From assembly GCA_009869945.1 (NCBI GenBank), contig WIXG01000060.1:186001-250000 (forward strand): a stretch of 64,000 nt of DNA. Direction: 5' to 3'. Position numbers and translations under genes: made by a program. This document shows, piece by piece, positions 26,129-40,800 of this stretch. The first letter of the stretch is position 1, and each line of letters starts with the position of its first letter. This stretch comes from Mesaphorura yosii. Its lineage: Eukaryota; Arthropoda; Collembola; Poduromorpha; Tullbergiidae. The notes beneath the pieces are model-generated. The model searched no databases. It was not told where the DNA came from and saw only the letters and a program-made list of their open reading frames with translations.

Positions 26129-28810
26129 AATTGAAGACGTATCTGTCAAAATAAAAACCCTGACACTTGCTCTGTTTTCCAACACGCGCCACCGTGCTAA
26201 GCAGTAAACAATCAATTTGAGCCGAATTTGCGATGGAGGCAAGAGAAGACGAAGGATTCTTCCTTTTTCTTTGAAACAACGGGAAGGAGGAATTGTGTGT
26301 AAAAGAGTTAATCCAGGTCGGGATCAGCGGAGGAACTTTCTTCTGCCGTGTAAAGCCGCTGGTGCGCCGTGCTGGCTCAGATCGTGGACCAAAGTATTTT
26401 TCAGCTTGGTGATAAGACTCATCTTCGCCTTGCACGTAGTAACTCATTCAAGCGAGGGCCGAGGCGACGCGCATTTCTGCACCGTGGATTCGACTTGAAT
26501 GATAATTACGACTCCGTAACAATGCAAATGTAATCATCCACCACTGAAAAGAAGGTTGCAAGGTTTTAGATGAAGGGTCGGTCTTCTGCTTAGTGTGTCT
26601 TGTGGTCCTGTCTTTGCTACCTCCTCCCGCGGCCATTCATTCAGATTTGTTTGCTTAATTTAATTGTTTATGTGTAGTATTACGCGGAAGCTGCGCTGTA
26701 GCCACTGCAATTATCTTTTCGTCTCCGTCTCTTTTCTCCTTCAATATTCCGACACGGACGCGGGCACGGCGCTTATCTCATTTCCTGCTCTGCACCGTCT
26801 TCGCCTTCATTGTCCTCACCGCCGTCGTCGCTTCTGGGTATTCTTGAATTTCCACGCACCGCTCAAGTCTAATGTAAATGTGAGACCGGTCCTATGCCGG
26901 CACCGCTCCGAGCGCAGACCAAGCAAGATATTTCATGATGACAAAGGGTTATGGTTCATTAGAAGACTTAGAGTCCTCCTCGCTTCGTGTTCTCATCTCC
27001 TTTCTCCCCTCGTCTCTCGTTTACTTGTCTGGTGGCTGCGAGATGAGCTTTGTTTCTATTTCCTACTCAGGCCGTCCTCAATTCACGTTCTTCGTCTACA
27101 TCGCAATCTCTGCATGCACTACACTGCAAACCGAAAGACTGGAGAGTGCAGCTGAGCAGTGTAGCCGCCATAATTCATAATTTTGAGATAGAATGCACGC
27201 ATGTGAGCACGAGTAACTAAATAATTCCTGTGCTCGTGATGGTGTGGCTTTCACCACTTCAAATAACTCCAAAGATTAGTTTTTAAAATATATTATTATT
27301 GCTTGCCTGCACAGATTATAATTTATACTGGGGCGAACCGCGGATTTAATCTAAACGAGGCTGGACCGGAGAATCCTATCTCGTTTTATTGTTTCGTGGC
27401 TGCATCGGATATTTTCCAGATACTCATCTCGTTGTGGCTAACTCTGATCGTAATAACTCCAAAGACTCGATTTATTACAAGCCGGGCGGCAGTGTCGAAA
27501 ACAAGAACAAGCTTATTGCGCTTGTGGTTAAGGTGTTTTCCGAAATTCCCTGCCTGTGTAAATATTTGAGAATGGCGCACACAAATTATGCTCTACAATT
27601 AATTGCGTCGTTGTAAGCCGCATTGAGCCGATGAACCTCACTTAATTTCCTTTACCCTTACTACTTTACCCAAGTAAAAGTAAAATCAGCGTTGCTTGCT
27701 TGCTTGCCGTCTCATTTAGAAGCAATTCAAAGCAACTGCCAACATAACACTTCGACACTTAAAGCGAAGCAATAGAGCCCAAGCACAATACAGCAGAACT
27801 AGAACTTGTAATAAGCAAGCATGCTATTGCCATGCAGTACGTGGGAAATCCGACTCGACTACTGTGCCAGGCAGGCTATGCCAGGCCAAGCCATGTATTT
27901 TACGAGGAATCCCGGGCCGGGTGCCGGTTCAGCAGCGGCAGTGGAAGGGGAAAGGCTATGAAAAGAATTTCAATACAAAGCGCAAGCACACTGCACAGGC
28001 GCATGGCGAGTCGGCAGAGAAAGAGACAATGGAAAGAAGTACATTTTGGGGAAGCGTCGCTCCGCTTCGCGTTGTCGACAGCATTACAGAGCACGGGAGC
28101 ACGGATCGTATATATGCTAGCATAGCGGAGAGAAATCGATTTATTTTCACTCTGAATTGAAAGAGAAGAGCCGAACCGGAGTCTGATCTGGTTAGTCCGA
28201 ATTGGAAACGTAACACGGCCACTACATTCAAATTGGTTCTCTCTCGACAGAAGCAACAGCAGCGGCAGCATCGTCATTCGATTCTTCGACGGCAGATTAT
28301 TCCAGTCATTTCAATTATTCGTTTTTCTTTCTTTTCGAATTTCAAATCTTGCCGAGTAATCGTTTGGTTAGTTGAGCTAGTTTTCGGATCACATTTTCCC
28401 GGTTAGTTTAGCGTGTAAATCTTTTCAGTTTCCGATCTCCCGTGTTTGGACTTGGTCCAGAGTCCGCTTGTGGACATATTCCTTGCACATGCACAGATTT
28501 CAGATCAGAATTAACTTCCTTTCATTCAAAGCACAAAATTGCGTTTCATTTGACTAGATTTCGTATTCGTTCTGTTTCAACCTACAAAAGATAAAACGCA
28601 CCAGCAGCGACAATCTCATCACCTTTGTCAACTGTTAATGAGCCGTGCCCAACTCTCATCGCATCTCATCAACTCAACGGCACGTCGAACAGCGAACGAT
28701 ATCCGTTTCCTTTTCATTCGGAATTTGAATAATTCGGAGTAGTAATTCACAGTAGGAAATTTTTAGACAGTGAAAGTAGACAGAAGAGCTCAGATACGGC
28801 TGCATTTCAG

Positions 28811-31800
28811 AACTCACGAAAGATGCGGTGAGAAGATCACAGAGCTCAGCAGCATCACCGCCTACATGCACCAGCATCTTGGTCGTCTCGTCTCACATCA
28901 CCCCGACCACGGTAGGTCGTGGAAGTGAAAGTTGTGGGCAGAGGTAAGCACTTGCACAAAATTAATCACACGCACCACAATTCAGCAATTTAAGCACGAA
29001 ATTACTTGAAAATCTCTCATTTACCAATTAAACAACGTTTTTCGGTTTTTAATTCTCGTGTTTACAGTCTTATCTCCTTTTACGGACTCGCACGTACGTA
29101 GGCCGTATACGCGGCATTTATTCGGTAGTTAAAAGGCAGTCATTAAGTTTAATTGGATGTGCAGCCATTAAACGTTAACCGTACGTTCATCGTGCATCAT
29201 GCATGGGCCGATAAGTGCATCACCAACATATCATGTCAGTGGGCTATTAAAATATGAAAAAATTCAGACAGGGCAGGCAGGCAGTTTGGGGTAATTTCAT
29301 AAAGTGATGATTTCGATTCATTTTTTTTATCACGTCTCACCTATTTATGGCCAGGCCGTGACAGTGAGCCGTGCCCATGACGTGTTCACAAGACTCGGCT
29401 CGGCGCTAACATGGGGCACGAGGCAAGACACAGCGCACAGGTGAACTCCTAAAATAAAGTATGCAGAGTTCTGAGCTCAAATAATCATTGATGGAATTTA
29501 CTCACGCCGCTCCCGTAAAAGCAGAAAGCACATTGCACACAAGCATCATGCTATGCTGTTCACTGCTCGTGTCTATCGCTATGGCTTGGCTTAAATGTCA
29601 CATCCTAACCTTGACTCCTTATTTTATTGCATTCGCCATGGCTAAATGGCTACGTACGTACGTGTACGCGTACGTAAGAGAGAGATCATTCAGCAGCAGA
29701 GTAAAAATAACTGTCACACTGATAAGGTACTCTGCATGCTTGCACGCTTCATCCACGCGGTGCAGTTCAGTGAAAGTCATTGTCTCTCCACTATTTCACC
29801 GTAGTCTTGTTCTTGTATGTCTTGGGTACATAACATTAATTATTGCCCCGAGTCAACAGAATCATTTCATAAACGACTAAGACAAGACATGGTAAATGGT
29901 AAGGTAAGGCAGGCGATTGGCCGCTTGTGTGCCTCAAATTAGTTGTGTAAATTGCCAGCGCGGGCACACGCGTACGAAATAAAACCACTAGCTGCTCATA
30001 ATTGTAATTACTGCCAGGTCGCCAGGACACGGTTGTTCACATTTCAGTCTCTCACGCGCACGCGCGAGTCGCGCACTCTAATTACGGTGTAGTACAGAAC
30101 TCCTTCCGTTGTATTCCCCCAATGCCAATATCTTTAATTACCAATTTCTCATAAACCCAGTCCACTGTCCTCTCTCCTTGCTAGTGATTGCAGCTTGCAA
30201 TGCATGGCATGAGAGAGTCATTGCACCGTACTGTGGTGCTGGAATTACAATCGGTATTTAGTATTTACTCATCGTATCACATCACAAACGCAGACAAGAC
30301 AGTGTCCTCGTCCACAGTCACTGCCACTGCCGCCGCCGTGCCGTCAAATAATGGTGCGTTTATTGATTATTTCATTGTGAGGACTGCAAACACAACCAAG
30401 CATTTTATTTCATGGTCTTTTTCTCAGCGGCGGCGGTGGCAGCGGCAGCCGCCGTGGTAAAATGTACAGTCGTATTATGCAATACAGCAAGTCTGAGAAA
30501 TAATACATGAGAGAGAAGGGGAGAGAAAATACGAGACAAGAGAAAGAGAACTACACTACACGCTGTAAATGTATACGGCATGTGTAATGCTCCCTGTAGT
30601 GTTGTTCATGCTCTTTACTCTTACTCCGAGCCTGGTCGTAGTAGACAAGGCAATACTTACTGTTAAGACTCACTGCTACTACTACAATGACTGCCGGCAC
30701 TTTTCTCTACTCTGCACTGCGTTGCTTACGACTACGATTACGAATTACGATTACCGTGGTCGCTAATACCAGGAGATTAACGATTTACTCGCATTCGCCG
30801 TCGAAGTCGCAGTCGTACTCGCAGTGCACTACAGTTTAATAAGAATTATATTTTTGGAGCTTACGTGTGTCGAGTGTGTATGTGTAATTGGAAATTTCCA
30901 GGCGAAGCCCGACCAAGTCTACGAATTGGCTTGAGTGTGACCGATTCGGACAGCGTTTATTACATGTCGCACATGCAACGGAATCGAGTCTCTTTTGTTT
31001 TGGTCTCTACTTACTATTGTTATATGTACGAACGAATGCGTGCCTCAGCTGGCTCAATTCACTTTCACACACACTCACACGTTCTGCCTTTCATTATGGA
31101 TTTTTGATGCATGAAATCACGAAACGAAATTCTAAATGCAATGCGGTGTACCGGTGCCCTTTAATACTGAGCGAGGACCGAGCCAGGTCCCGTGAGCTAC
31201 ACGAGACTGTGAACACACAGTGCAATGGCCATTTGTGCATGAGACACGAACACACGGCATCGGCACGAATCTGACAAATTCACAAGCCCATTATTCTATT
31301 ACAGTACAGCAGACAGACGGGTAGTTGGAAAGATTTTGACAAATGATAAAAGCAAATACGCAAGACGGGCGAGCAAATGCTCGAAATTCCACTTGAGAAT
31401 GCCAGCCAGGATACTTTCACATTCAGATTCACAAAATATTAACGCATTCGCATTGCTGTGTCATTGTTTCTGTTTCTGCATGTTGAATTCCAAATCTGTC
31501 AAGTCCTGAATTTGAAACAATGCAAGCTCATTTGTTTGCAACAACAAACACGCGCGTGTTAATGACAGCTTGGTTTCACGGGCGTATAAAATATGGAATG
31601 GTGTCCTCCCGTCTCTGCGTCTCTATGCTATGCCAAGTTAGGAGGTTATGACCACCTTTGTTAATAATAATACATTCGGTAGTGATATTATTTTTTGCAA
31701 TGCAAGTATGTGTACATGTCAGCGACAGATGTACCGACAAACGGGAAAGTACTTATTAACAATGACACTCTTAATGCGCACGGAAAATGCAAGCTCGTTT

Positions 31801-34800
31801 ATTAAAAGGGGTTCGGCCTATGGTTCACTTTCCCGTTCTCGTGCAGAGTATTTAACTATAGCAGAGCTCGCGGTTGGAGTACGCGCTGTTATTAGTCAAG
31901 CATCACTGAATTGCGTTGAATTGTCAAGCAAATAGCAAAGTTGTCCGTCCATCTATGCCAATGCCAATCCGTTGCCTTGTCGACCGCCGTTCTTGTGTTC
32001 AGTGTGCTCGTGCTGTGCCCTACTGTCACTTGAACTAATTGAATTAGGCACATGCTGCACCCTGGACAAGGAACCAGGATTAACTGGACGCTGGACTAAA
32101 CTTCAGCAAAGGCAGAAAAAAAATTACTGCAGCAGATTATCAACCATGTCCAGCCTGATCGTATCGAGTCCGATGCGATTATAACGGGAAAAGTTTAAAA
32201 AGTATGCACAATGCAAAATGCAAAAGACCGGCCCGAAGCAGAAACTCAAAGAGAAATTATTAATTCTTCATCGAACCCCTTCATATTGCCACGCGCTTAG
32301 CCGTTGAACTTATCGGACGGGTTTCCGGACTGTAGACGATGCTTACTGCATTCGTAAATTATCTCGTTAAGCTTTGCCAAACGAAAGCAGCCCAGTCGCA
32401 GTCATCAATGCATCGCCGTTGTATGAAAAATAATTACTTATCAATAATTGCAGTGCAATGTGGGGCTGAAACCTGAACTGAATTACTGGTTTCTCCCTTT
32501 GTCCTGCGATGTGATGTTGGTAGAGCGAATATTGATTCATAATTTAAGTAAAATCCTATAAATGTACTGTAATGGCATCGACACTTTCGGTACATATGCT
32601 CTGTCTGCTCACTTTCTTTCCCTCGCAGCTTGCCTTGTCTTGTGAAAAAATGCATATTGACACAATGTGAAAGCATAATGATAGTTTCACAGCGTACATT
32701 ACGCTTATTACTTGATTTCCTCTCTTGAGACGGATGGAATTGTGTGATAAATCAATTCCAGGTCAGCCCAAGCCCTATAGTATCTGCATTCATAATGCAT
32801 TAGCATAAACACAGGCTCACAGACCAACCACCGCACTGATACAATCAGTTCCTGTTTGTTCGCGGACGCGTGTATGTGTATTAATGATTCGTTCATGTCA
32901 TTAAAGAACAATACAATCGAGAATCGAGTCCATTTCTATTTCTGCTCACGGGAGTCGTTCAAGTAATTTTTCTCACTCTTCTCATTGACCCGAGAGCCTG
33001 AGAATTTATCCAATCCATTTTTCATTGTTTCAGGTGGGCCGAGTGTCGAGAGTCCAGCCACGCCAGAAGTCCAAGTTGAATGCCTTGCTGGAGAGGAGAT
33101 AAGTAAGTTATTCAATTTATGGCAAGGCCTGCGCTCGTATATGTATGCTTGTCAAATGGTTCGATAGTTCCAGTGCCCGTGCCGGGTGCGTGGGTTCAAA
33201 TGTTTTTTCGATGAAAGCGATAAATTATGGCATGGCATAAATGCGAAGAAGTCCAAAAGCAGGCACGGCTTAAAGATTGGAGTACTAATATTTATTATTG
33301 TATTTACGATACGAGTAACAACAACAAACTCGGCAATAATGAGTTGTTTCGCTGCGTGGCATTTGCTGGCGTTCTAAGCTCACGCATACATATGCACTCG
33401 ATTTAGATTTATCTCGTCTAACGTTGCCTGGTTGCGCATGTAATCACAATCATGCACAATGCGTGGCCGTGGCGAAGGAATTCATAACAAAATAATAACT
33501 AGCAACGACAGCAAGGCAAGGCAGGCATTGAATCGAACTCAAAAGCATTACTTAGTGGAATAATCTAGAAACAATATCCAGGCCTTGCCTGGCCAGTGTG
33601 TGAAAATGGCAATGGTTCAGCCTAACGCGTACAGCCACGATGTTCCACGTGCATAGACAATTAACCGACCAATGAATTGATTGGTTCTTAAACACAATAA
33701 GACCCATGACTAATGATAGTGCATGAAAATAGCACAACACAACACAGCACAGCATGATGAGCAGCACAGAGTTATTGACTGACAACGCCAGCCATTGTCA
33801 TAGCCATCGCCATCATCAGCAAAGTCGCGTCGTCGATTGCGACTGGTACATCGTATCACTCTCATAACAAACCGATAATCATAAACATAAATGTAATATC
33901 ATGCCGATGCCAACTCAAGTCTAGTCTAGTCGAGTCGACTCAAGACATTGATATCAGTACTGCTATTGTGATTGCGATTGCCTTGAGTGAATTAATAACG
34001 AAGTCATCGAACGAGCGCGTGGAGGGACGATGTCGCCAAAGTCCAAGAAAAGAGTTCAGTCCAGTCCAAGTTGCCTTTCTCAATTCGCTTGCTTAGCCAG
34101 AAAACCACAAAAAGCTTGTGTACTTTAATAGTTTTTAAATAATTAAGCAGCGTGACAATGACGGCAACCAAGACAGGCCAGCGGAGGCAGGCGAATGGTT
34201 CTTATGTCCAAAAGTTGCTCAACGTGAACCACTCGTGGGCGGTGCAAAATTAGCCACTCGTCGCTGAGTGCATGTTTCACAACAAAGCAGTAATTGTGAA
34301 TTTGTAAACACACAACTCTGGCTGACCACAGGCGCTTGGGCTTTGCCTGTCCGAGCGCAAGACATACTTAAATGTAAGTAATAACTTATAATTTTCCTGT
34401 TGCTTTGTTGCCATTTTCGATAATAACCTAAAGTGACATGTGGACATTCCTTTCCTGATTTTCGGTATCGATTTATCAGTAAATTGTGAATATTTAAGTA
34501 CGTACGGCGCAATTTCCTCATTGTAAAGGTGCCACCGCTTAAAGCATACAGCACGGTAAACCGAATTTACTAAACGTGCTCGAATTCTAAGAAGTAGACC
34601 AACCAAGAAAAGTTAGGACTTGTGAACAGAATACAAACGGTTGCATATATTTCTATCGAAACTTGATGGCATAATTTAAAATAAAATCGCATTTTACATT
34701 CGCTTGCTTGTTGACTTTTGACAGCGGTACACAAAAGCTGTCAAAAGCAATTTGTCGTGTGACTGAAGTGTGAAAGCAAAGTACCACCTGCCAAGTACAC

Positions 34801-37800
34801 CTTTTCAATTTGCGATGGCAATTGAGAGTCTACTTAACGCAAATCCCGAAAGCGTTTAGTGCGTGCTTCAGTGCAGTGCGCACGACTCTTTTGTCATGCA
34901 AGCATCAAGTTTCCAGTTCTTTGGAAGTGATTTCAGAGAATTTAAATACAAAACACACAAAATGTAAAATGCAAAGCCAAATTGTGATTTTTGATTTCCA
35001 TTTACAATTGAATTTTGTTCAACTTTCTTTCCGACTGTCTATTCAGAATACATTATCGCGCCTCTTCTGCTTTGAAAGTAGAGGCAGAGTCAGAAGCTTT
35101 CAGTAGAAATGGAGAAAATGTTTCGTGGGTAACAAAACTTATGCCCACGCGATGCGACTTTTGTATTTTACAATACAAGAGACAAGACGGGCAGAGAATA
35201 CTTCTCTTAGCAGCCTCTTCGTTTCTTCCCTGTATGTTTTCTTTCCATTTGCATTTCATATTGAATGAATTGAATAAACTGAAAGGATACTCGAGTGGAA
35301 TATGGAAACGGAAGGAAAAGGGAAAGAAGTAAAGAGGGCATCGAACAATGGAGAGTGAGTTGAATTTTAGGCAGCAGCGAGGGCGAACGGCGAACGAAGA
35401 CAAGCACGGGAAGGCAAATCAACCAAGTTTCAGTTTTTGGAATTTTATGTATTCAGGAAGACAGCGCCGGTTGAGATGATTCGGTCCATTGTATTACGGC
35501 AACGGTTCTGCTACTTCTATACGAGCTAGAGTTATGACAATATGATCGTCCAGGCCAGATGTGACACGGCAAGCACGAAATGGAATCGCAGACTTGGCCG
35601 TCGTTGTCGTAGTCATGCTCGTAAGTCGTAACTTGGCAACCGGTTTTCTCGTTACTTTACAACCATTCCCAAGAGATACGACGTCCCAGCATCAACATCA
35701 GCCTCCATTTTGTACCGAACGCGTCGCTTGCATTCGCGTTCTTTCTTGTTCCAACTTTCTTCTTTCGCATTTCGCTGACTGCTGCATGCACTAGCGCAGC
35801 GTCGCAATGTTGATGGAATTTCGTATCATGTTTTCTCAGCCGTGAGATTAACTTTCATTCTTTGCACCGCAAAGCAAAGTAATTTGGATTTATAGTGCCT
35901 ACGTAGTCGCAAAACGCAAAAATGCTATTGACTTAATGCTAGCGCGCAAGTATCGATTTAAGCTCATAACTCGAGTACAGGTTCATAATTCATTGCGTTG
36001 CGTTGTTGTCGTTGTCAGTTATGAAGTTCAACGTTCAACCATGTCACTAATTATTAATTATGTTCAAGTCCTGTCTTTATGAGCGGCAAAATTGTGCGCT
36101 TTGTAGGAAAGATTAATTAAATGAAGCATTGCGCTGCGCTGAGCTACGCGGGCTTCAAACAGAGAACTAATTAAAAACGAGTTGTCCAAGAGCACGAAAA
36201 ATGTGAGCACAATTCTAGCGGCCAATAAGAACGTGCATGTGCCGACTAAAAAAGAATTCCGACTCATTTGTCCAGGACCGAGAGCAAGGAAACCAAAGCA
36301 ATGAAGCCCTCAGAGGAAAGATTGAAGAGGGGTTTAGTTCAGTGACCCAGTCGTAGTCGAGACTCTTGACTCGTAACTGCATTCAACGGAAATGTTAGGC
36401 GAAGGGTTAAATTTACTGTCGGGTTTCCTTTCTAAATTTTAAACTCCCTGCCCGGCTGCATTGTGAATGCATTGTGCACGAGGGTCAGGTGCAGTGGTGC
36501 CCCTAGCATGTAACACTCAGCCTACTCAGCCCAGCCGAATGTCGAATGCCCAGAGAGCCATCAGCTGGGATTTTTTTATTCCATCTAAATTAAAAACTGC
36601 AATTGTACGTGCACAAAATAAAAACGCAGTACAATTGTGATATTGATTCAATTGAACCGAGAGAAATGCACACGACACACGAGCGCAGCCACGAGCCGCG
36701 GATCACGATGACGATGACTTGAAAGGGGAACAGCAGGAACAACGGGCAAGAGCCGTATCGAGGGCAAGCAAGAAGGGAGAGGGTCGAATTTGAGTCAGCG
36801 CTTTTGTCAATCTGATTTTTAGCAATTCGTACATGCAGCGCAGGCAGTCATTGAAATGAGTAATAGGAAAGGGACAGGGAATGGAAGTGCAAGTGGGAAT
36901 TGGAATTAAAAGGCGCAGGCAGAAAGAAAACAAACTCACGAGTCGAATCGAGTATGTGGCACAAGATTCGTGCATGTAAATGGCACCTTCTTGCGTGTAG
37001 GTTGTCAAGATAAAAGCAAGGAGGACGACAACACGAAAAAATTCAATCCACAATTTGCACGCGTGTTCAACGCAATTTTGCAACCCTGCAATCAACTTTT
37101 CTCAGGATATAACGAGTGAACAGTATCACGTTGTAACAGAGCGAAAAGTTAAACCCAGTGAAATAGTTAACGAATTCAACGAAGGCAGGGAAATGGAAAT
37201 GCGTTCGTGTATTGAGCTATTGAGTGGAATATAAAGCGAATTGTATCGCGACTGCAATTCAACATAAAAATGTGAAACAAGGGTTGCACTGCAGTAGCTG
37301 GGCTGCAAAGGATGTGGATACGGATGCAATTCAATGCAACAGTGCTTTGATGCAGGCAGGGTGAGGGATGAATGAAACTGCATGAAAGCCCGAAAGCATT
37401 GTACAAGAGAGATTGAGTGATTTGAGAAGGGTGAGGTTGAAAAAAATTCTCAAACGAAAAATGGGAACCACAATTCCGTGTTTCGGAGCATTCTGTCTAG
37501 CTGCTATCTGAATTCGTGCCGTACTCTAGACACAGTACGCTACACGGCACGCGCCGTCCGGCCAGCCAGTTTCCAGTTTAGAAGAGTCCAACGTGCACAA
37601 GCACAGCTTTCGTATTCTCACGGATACTACTTAATTCGAATTCTGTTGAATTGCGTACACACTGCTTGCTTGACATAATGGGCTCATTTTTGGCAGCATA
37701 GTAGTGGCAGCTGACACCAGAATTCGGAATAGAAATTGTGCATTACAACAATGCCTACATTGTCCAGATTATGATGGATACTGGATACATTAAAAAAATG

Positions 37801-40800
37801 CGCACAGCATCCTATGCCCACTGCTATCGCTCTCGCTGTCCGTTCGCGCCGACATTTCATGAATAAAGTTTGCAGTACAAAAGTAAATACATCGGCTAGT
37901 GTCCATTACCCTTACGATTATTGTGAGAACTCGCTGACTCGCTTCGCCGCTGTAATTTATGTTTATGGCGACCATCACACATTTGTAAATGACCAACTCG
38001 TACCTTATCGTAATGATAATTTAGTCTCAAAGATTAGGTTCTCGTTTATTTATCGCGATCGCAATTTTGATGCCCACGTTGCTACTCGGTTTGAGATGGC
38101 TATCATCATCATCAACCGCCACGTCAAGGAAAGATGAATATGGAAAAGACATTACGATGATGATACGCATGGCATGGCATGGGCTGGCGTGAAATGAAAG
38201 GGTTGCAGCATCTTTCATTTTCTCATAATTTTCCTCCCACCCATGATGCCTTTCGTGATGAGCACGAACATGCAAGGAGAAAGTTCTCAAGAATATGAAA
38301 AGTTTTTGCTCCTTCGAATTCCCTTCATCAACATCTTGCTTCGGGCCAGGCCTGTCCCATCTTACATTTGTTTTCTTCATCCGCCAGTCATAAAGAACAT
38401 TCCCATCAAGGTGCAGACACGAGAATGAGATTCCTATTGATCTCTTTTCTATGTGAATCGTACATGTCTTTAGAGTAAAGAATTCTTCTTGCAGTGCCTC
38501 CTCCGGGAATGACAAATAGATTAACTGCAACGTCTTGTCGTTTTTCATTTTCCTCATTGGGACGAAATATTCAAAAGTTCTTGTGAGAAGGCTTTCTCTT
38601 GATTAAGAGTCTCAGATTTCAGCGATGCGGACGCAGAAACTCTTCCCGATTCTCATATTTAAGTGTTCTGGGAACAGTCTAAATGTTCAAGTCTTAATTT
38701 CGTGGAACTTGATTTTTGTTTTGTAACTTCATGCATATTTAAAGAGTAACTGAACGATTTAATTTGTCTCTCAGCTCTTCTGTCTTTTCTTCCCTCTTCG
38801 TGACTTGCAGTAGAGATTCGTCAAGCCTTTCCCTTGTGTTTGAACTATACGAAGCGTTCGAGTTCATTGAAATATGTGAGATTTAAAAGTTTAAATTCTT
38901 AAAGTTTCATCTGCATACTTCTTAAACCTTGCTACTGCTATTTAATGAATAATGTTCATGCTTCCTGACTCAAGTTTCTGCATTCTGTCTGCTACTAAAT
39001 AAGTCTGTCCTTGTTAAATAATTAATTTACGCTACGCATTCTTGACGAAGATTTCCCTCCTCAAAATGTAAACTCAAACTATTATCCAAGCGTCGGGAAT
39101 TTGCATCTATGAAATTTAATATCAATTTGGTTTGATAATTGAGGATAAAAATTTAAGCCTGGATTTTTCAAAGCCTTGTAAAATAATAGTCCTAATTGAT
39201 TAAAACCAACCACTCCTCGTTGTCTCTGGCCTCGTTTTCATGTCTCGTCAGTCCAGTGGTGATTAATACGTGCAAAACTCATGACAACTGGAAACGGTAG
39301 TGAGACACTTAAAAATCTGCAACTCAGCACGACTCAGCACAAACAATAATGCGAATTTTGATTAAGAATAATTTTTCGGTGGATCGGCCATAAATTCTCT
39401 CGTTCCAAGCAACTTCCAAGCAACATCAGCTTTTGGCCAAGAGACGTACAAATAGTAATCATAATTTATCAGGTTGACAGCAGTTAATGTAAAGTGGTCC
39501 AGTCCCACAAAGATAGTGAGTGTCTTCCGCTGACTGAAATGTTGATAATGATAATAACGCCATCTTATTAATTATCTTGAAGGTTTCCGCTTCCAGGCAT
39601 GGTTGTGGCCAGTCTTTCCAGTGTAACCGAAAGCATCACGTAATTCTTAGAAATTGCACTGAAAAGCGATGGTAATAACAACGACTATGGCAGTTGCGGC
39701 TATCGTTGCTGCTGCTCTGTTCCTGTCGTCGACTTTCGCCATTTGTGCTGAGAGTGCTTTTTATACGAACTCGGTCCACGATTTCAATTGACTGACATCA
39801 TTACCGGTCGGTCTTGCCTGCGCCTGCAGTCTGGAGTGGTTTGTGTCACGTACATGAATTGTGAGCACATAAGGTCTCATTAATGCTTCATTAGAGCAGG
39901 ACGTAGAGAAAAGATCACATTCTCCTGTGAGTTGTGACTGTCTTCCTCTTCTGCCACTTTACCTTCCATTTATTATTACTTTTGCAGGCTTCACAGTGCA
40001 GAGTTAGTCTACTCCTCGTAAATGGACTACACATTTCTTCTGTTTCGTACTCCATTTGCCTGACATTTACTTCATATCTCCTGCCGCATTGTCTTCGGTT
40101 TTATTGCAGCCAACGGCCAAGGCAGAGGCGCATTGTTAGAAAGTTCATATGAAAGATACTTAGCTAAATTCCCAATGGGCGCCCACATCGCCACTGCCAT
40201 GAAAGCCAGCACAGCATTGCTCGTTTCCAAATTTAATTTCCTAGACTTGGGGCTGTGTCTTTAACATGTAACGTGTAAGTTTCACAATTCATACTTTCTT
40301 TTAGATATTTTTATGATTATGATGTGCTTCCACAGTGCAGTACTAAGTCTAAGTAGCAGTCACGGTGCTCTTTATAATTCATGAGACAGGACTGACTCGA
40401 CTGAGCCCTGACTCGCTGCTCCGCTCCGTTTTTTGAAGGTGTCGCGTACCATTTTCCCTTGAGCCGCTGAACTTCTTCCAGTTACCAGTTAGAGTTAATA
40501 GGATTAATCTCAGGCCCGGCAGCAGCCCTGAGTCCTGAGTTTTGATGGAGAAAGTATTTTGCTAATTGGCTCATTTTCTCGTTAAGACTTTTTTCATCGT
40601 GCTTGCCTGACTCCCATAATAATCATAATAATAACTTTCGTACACAGTCTACTACTAGCCGAGCCCAAACCCAGTCATTAGTGTATTACGTTCAAAATCA
40701 AGACAGCGAGCTAATTCCTTAAATTTTTCCAGGGAAATTTTAATTTTGATGACCGTCGTTTCTTGGAAGGAGCAGAAATGCCTGGAATGGAAGGGAAAAT

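Noticed and set aside
26664..27155. 163-codon + strand frame
   Set aside because: It is rich in Arg, Leu and Ser from a pyrimidine-rich stretch, has no domain, and overlaps another open frame.
32036..32046. Perfect TAATTGAATTA, a P3-type paired-class homeodomain dimer site
   Set aside because: By base composition about one such site is expected per window of this length, so it is no evidence for autoregulation by the nearby homeobox gene.
36703..37095. Minus-strand frame with a hydrophobic start resembling a signal peptide
   Set aside because: The start is TTG, and the first ATG lies after the hydrophobic stretch, so the signal-peptide reading fails.
38027..38557. 176-codon minus-strand open frame
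   Set aside because: It is the longest frame outside the two genes, but it has no domain, no splice context, odd composition and an Asp run from a GAT repeat. A chance frame is the simplest reading.
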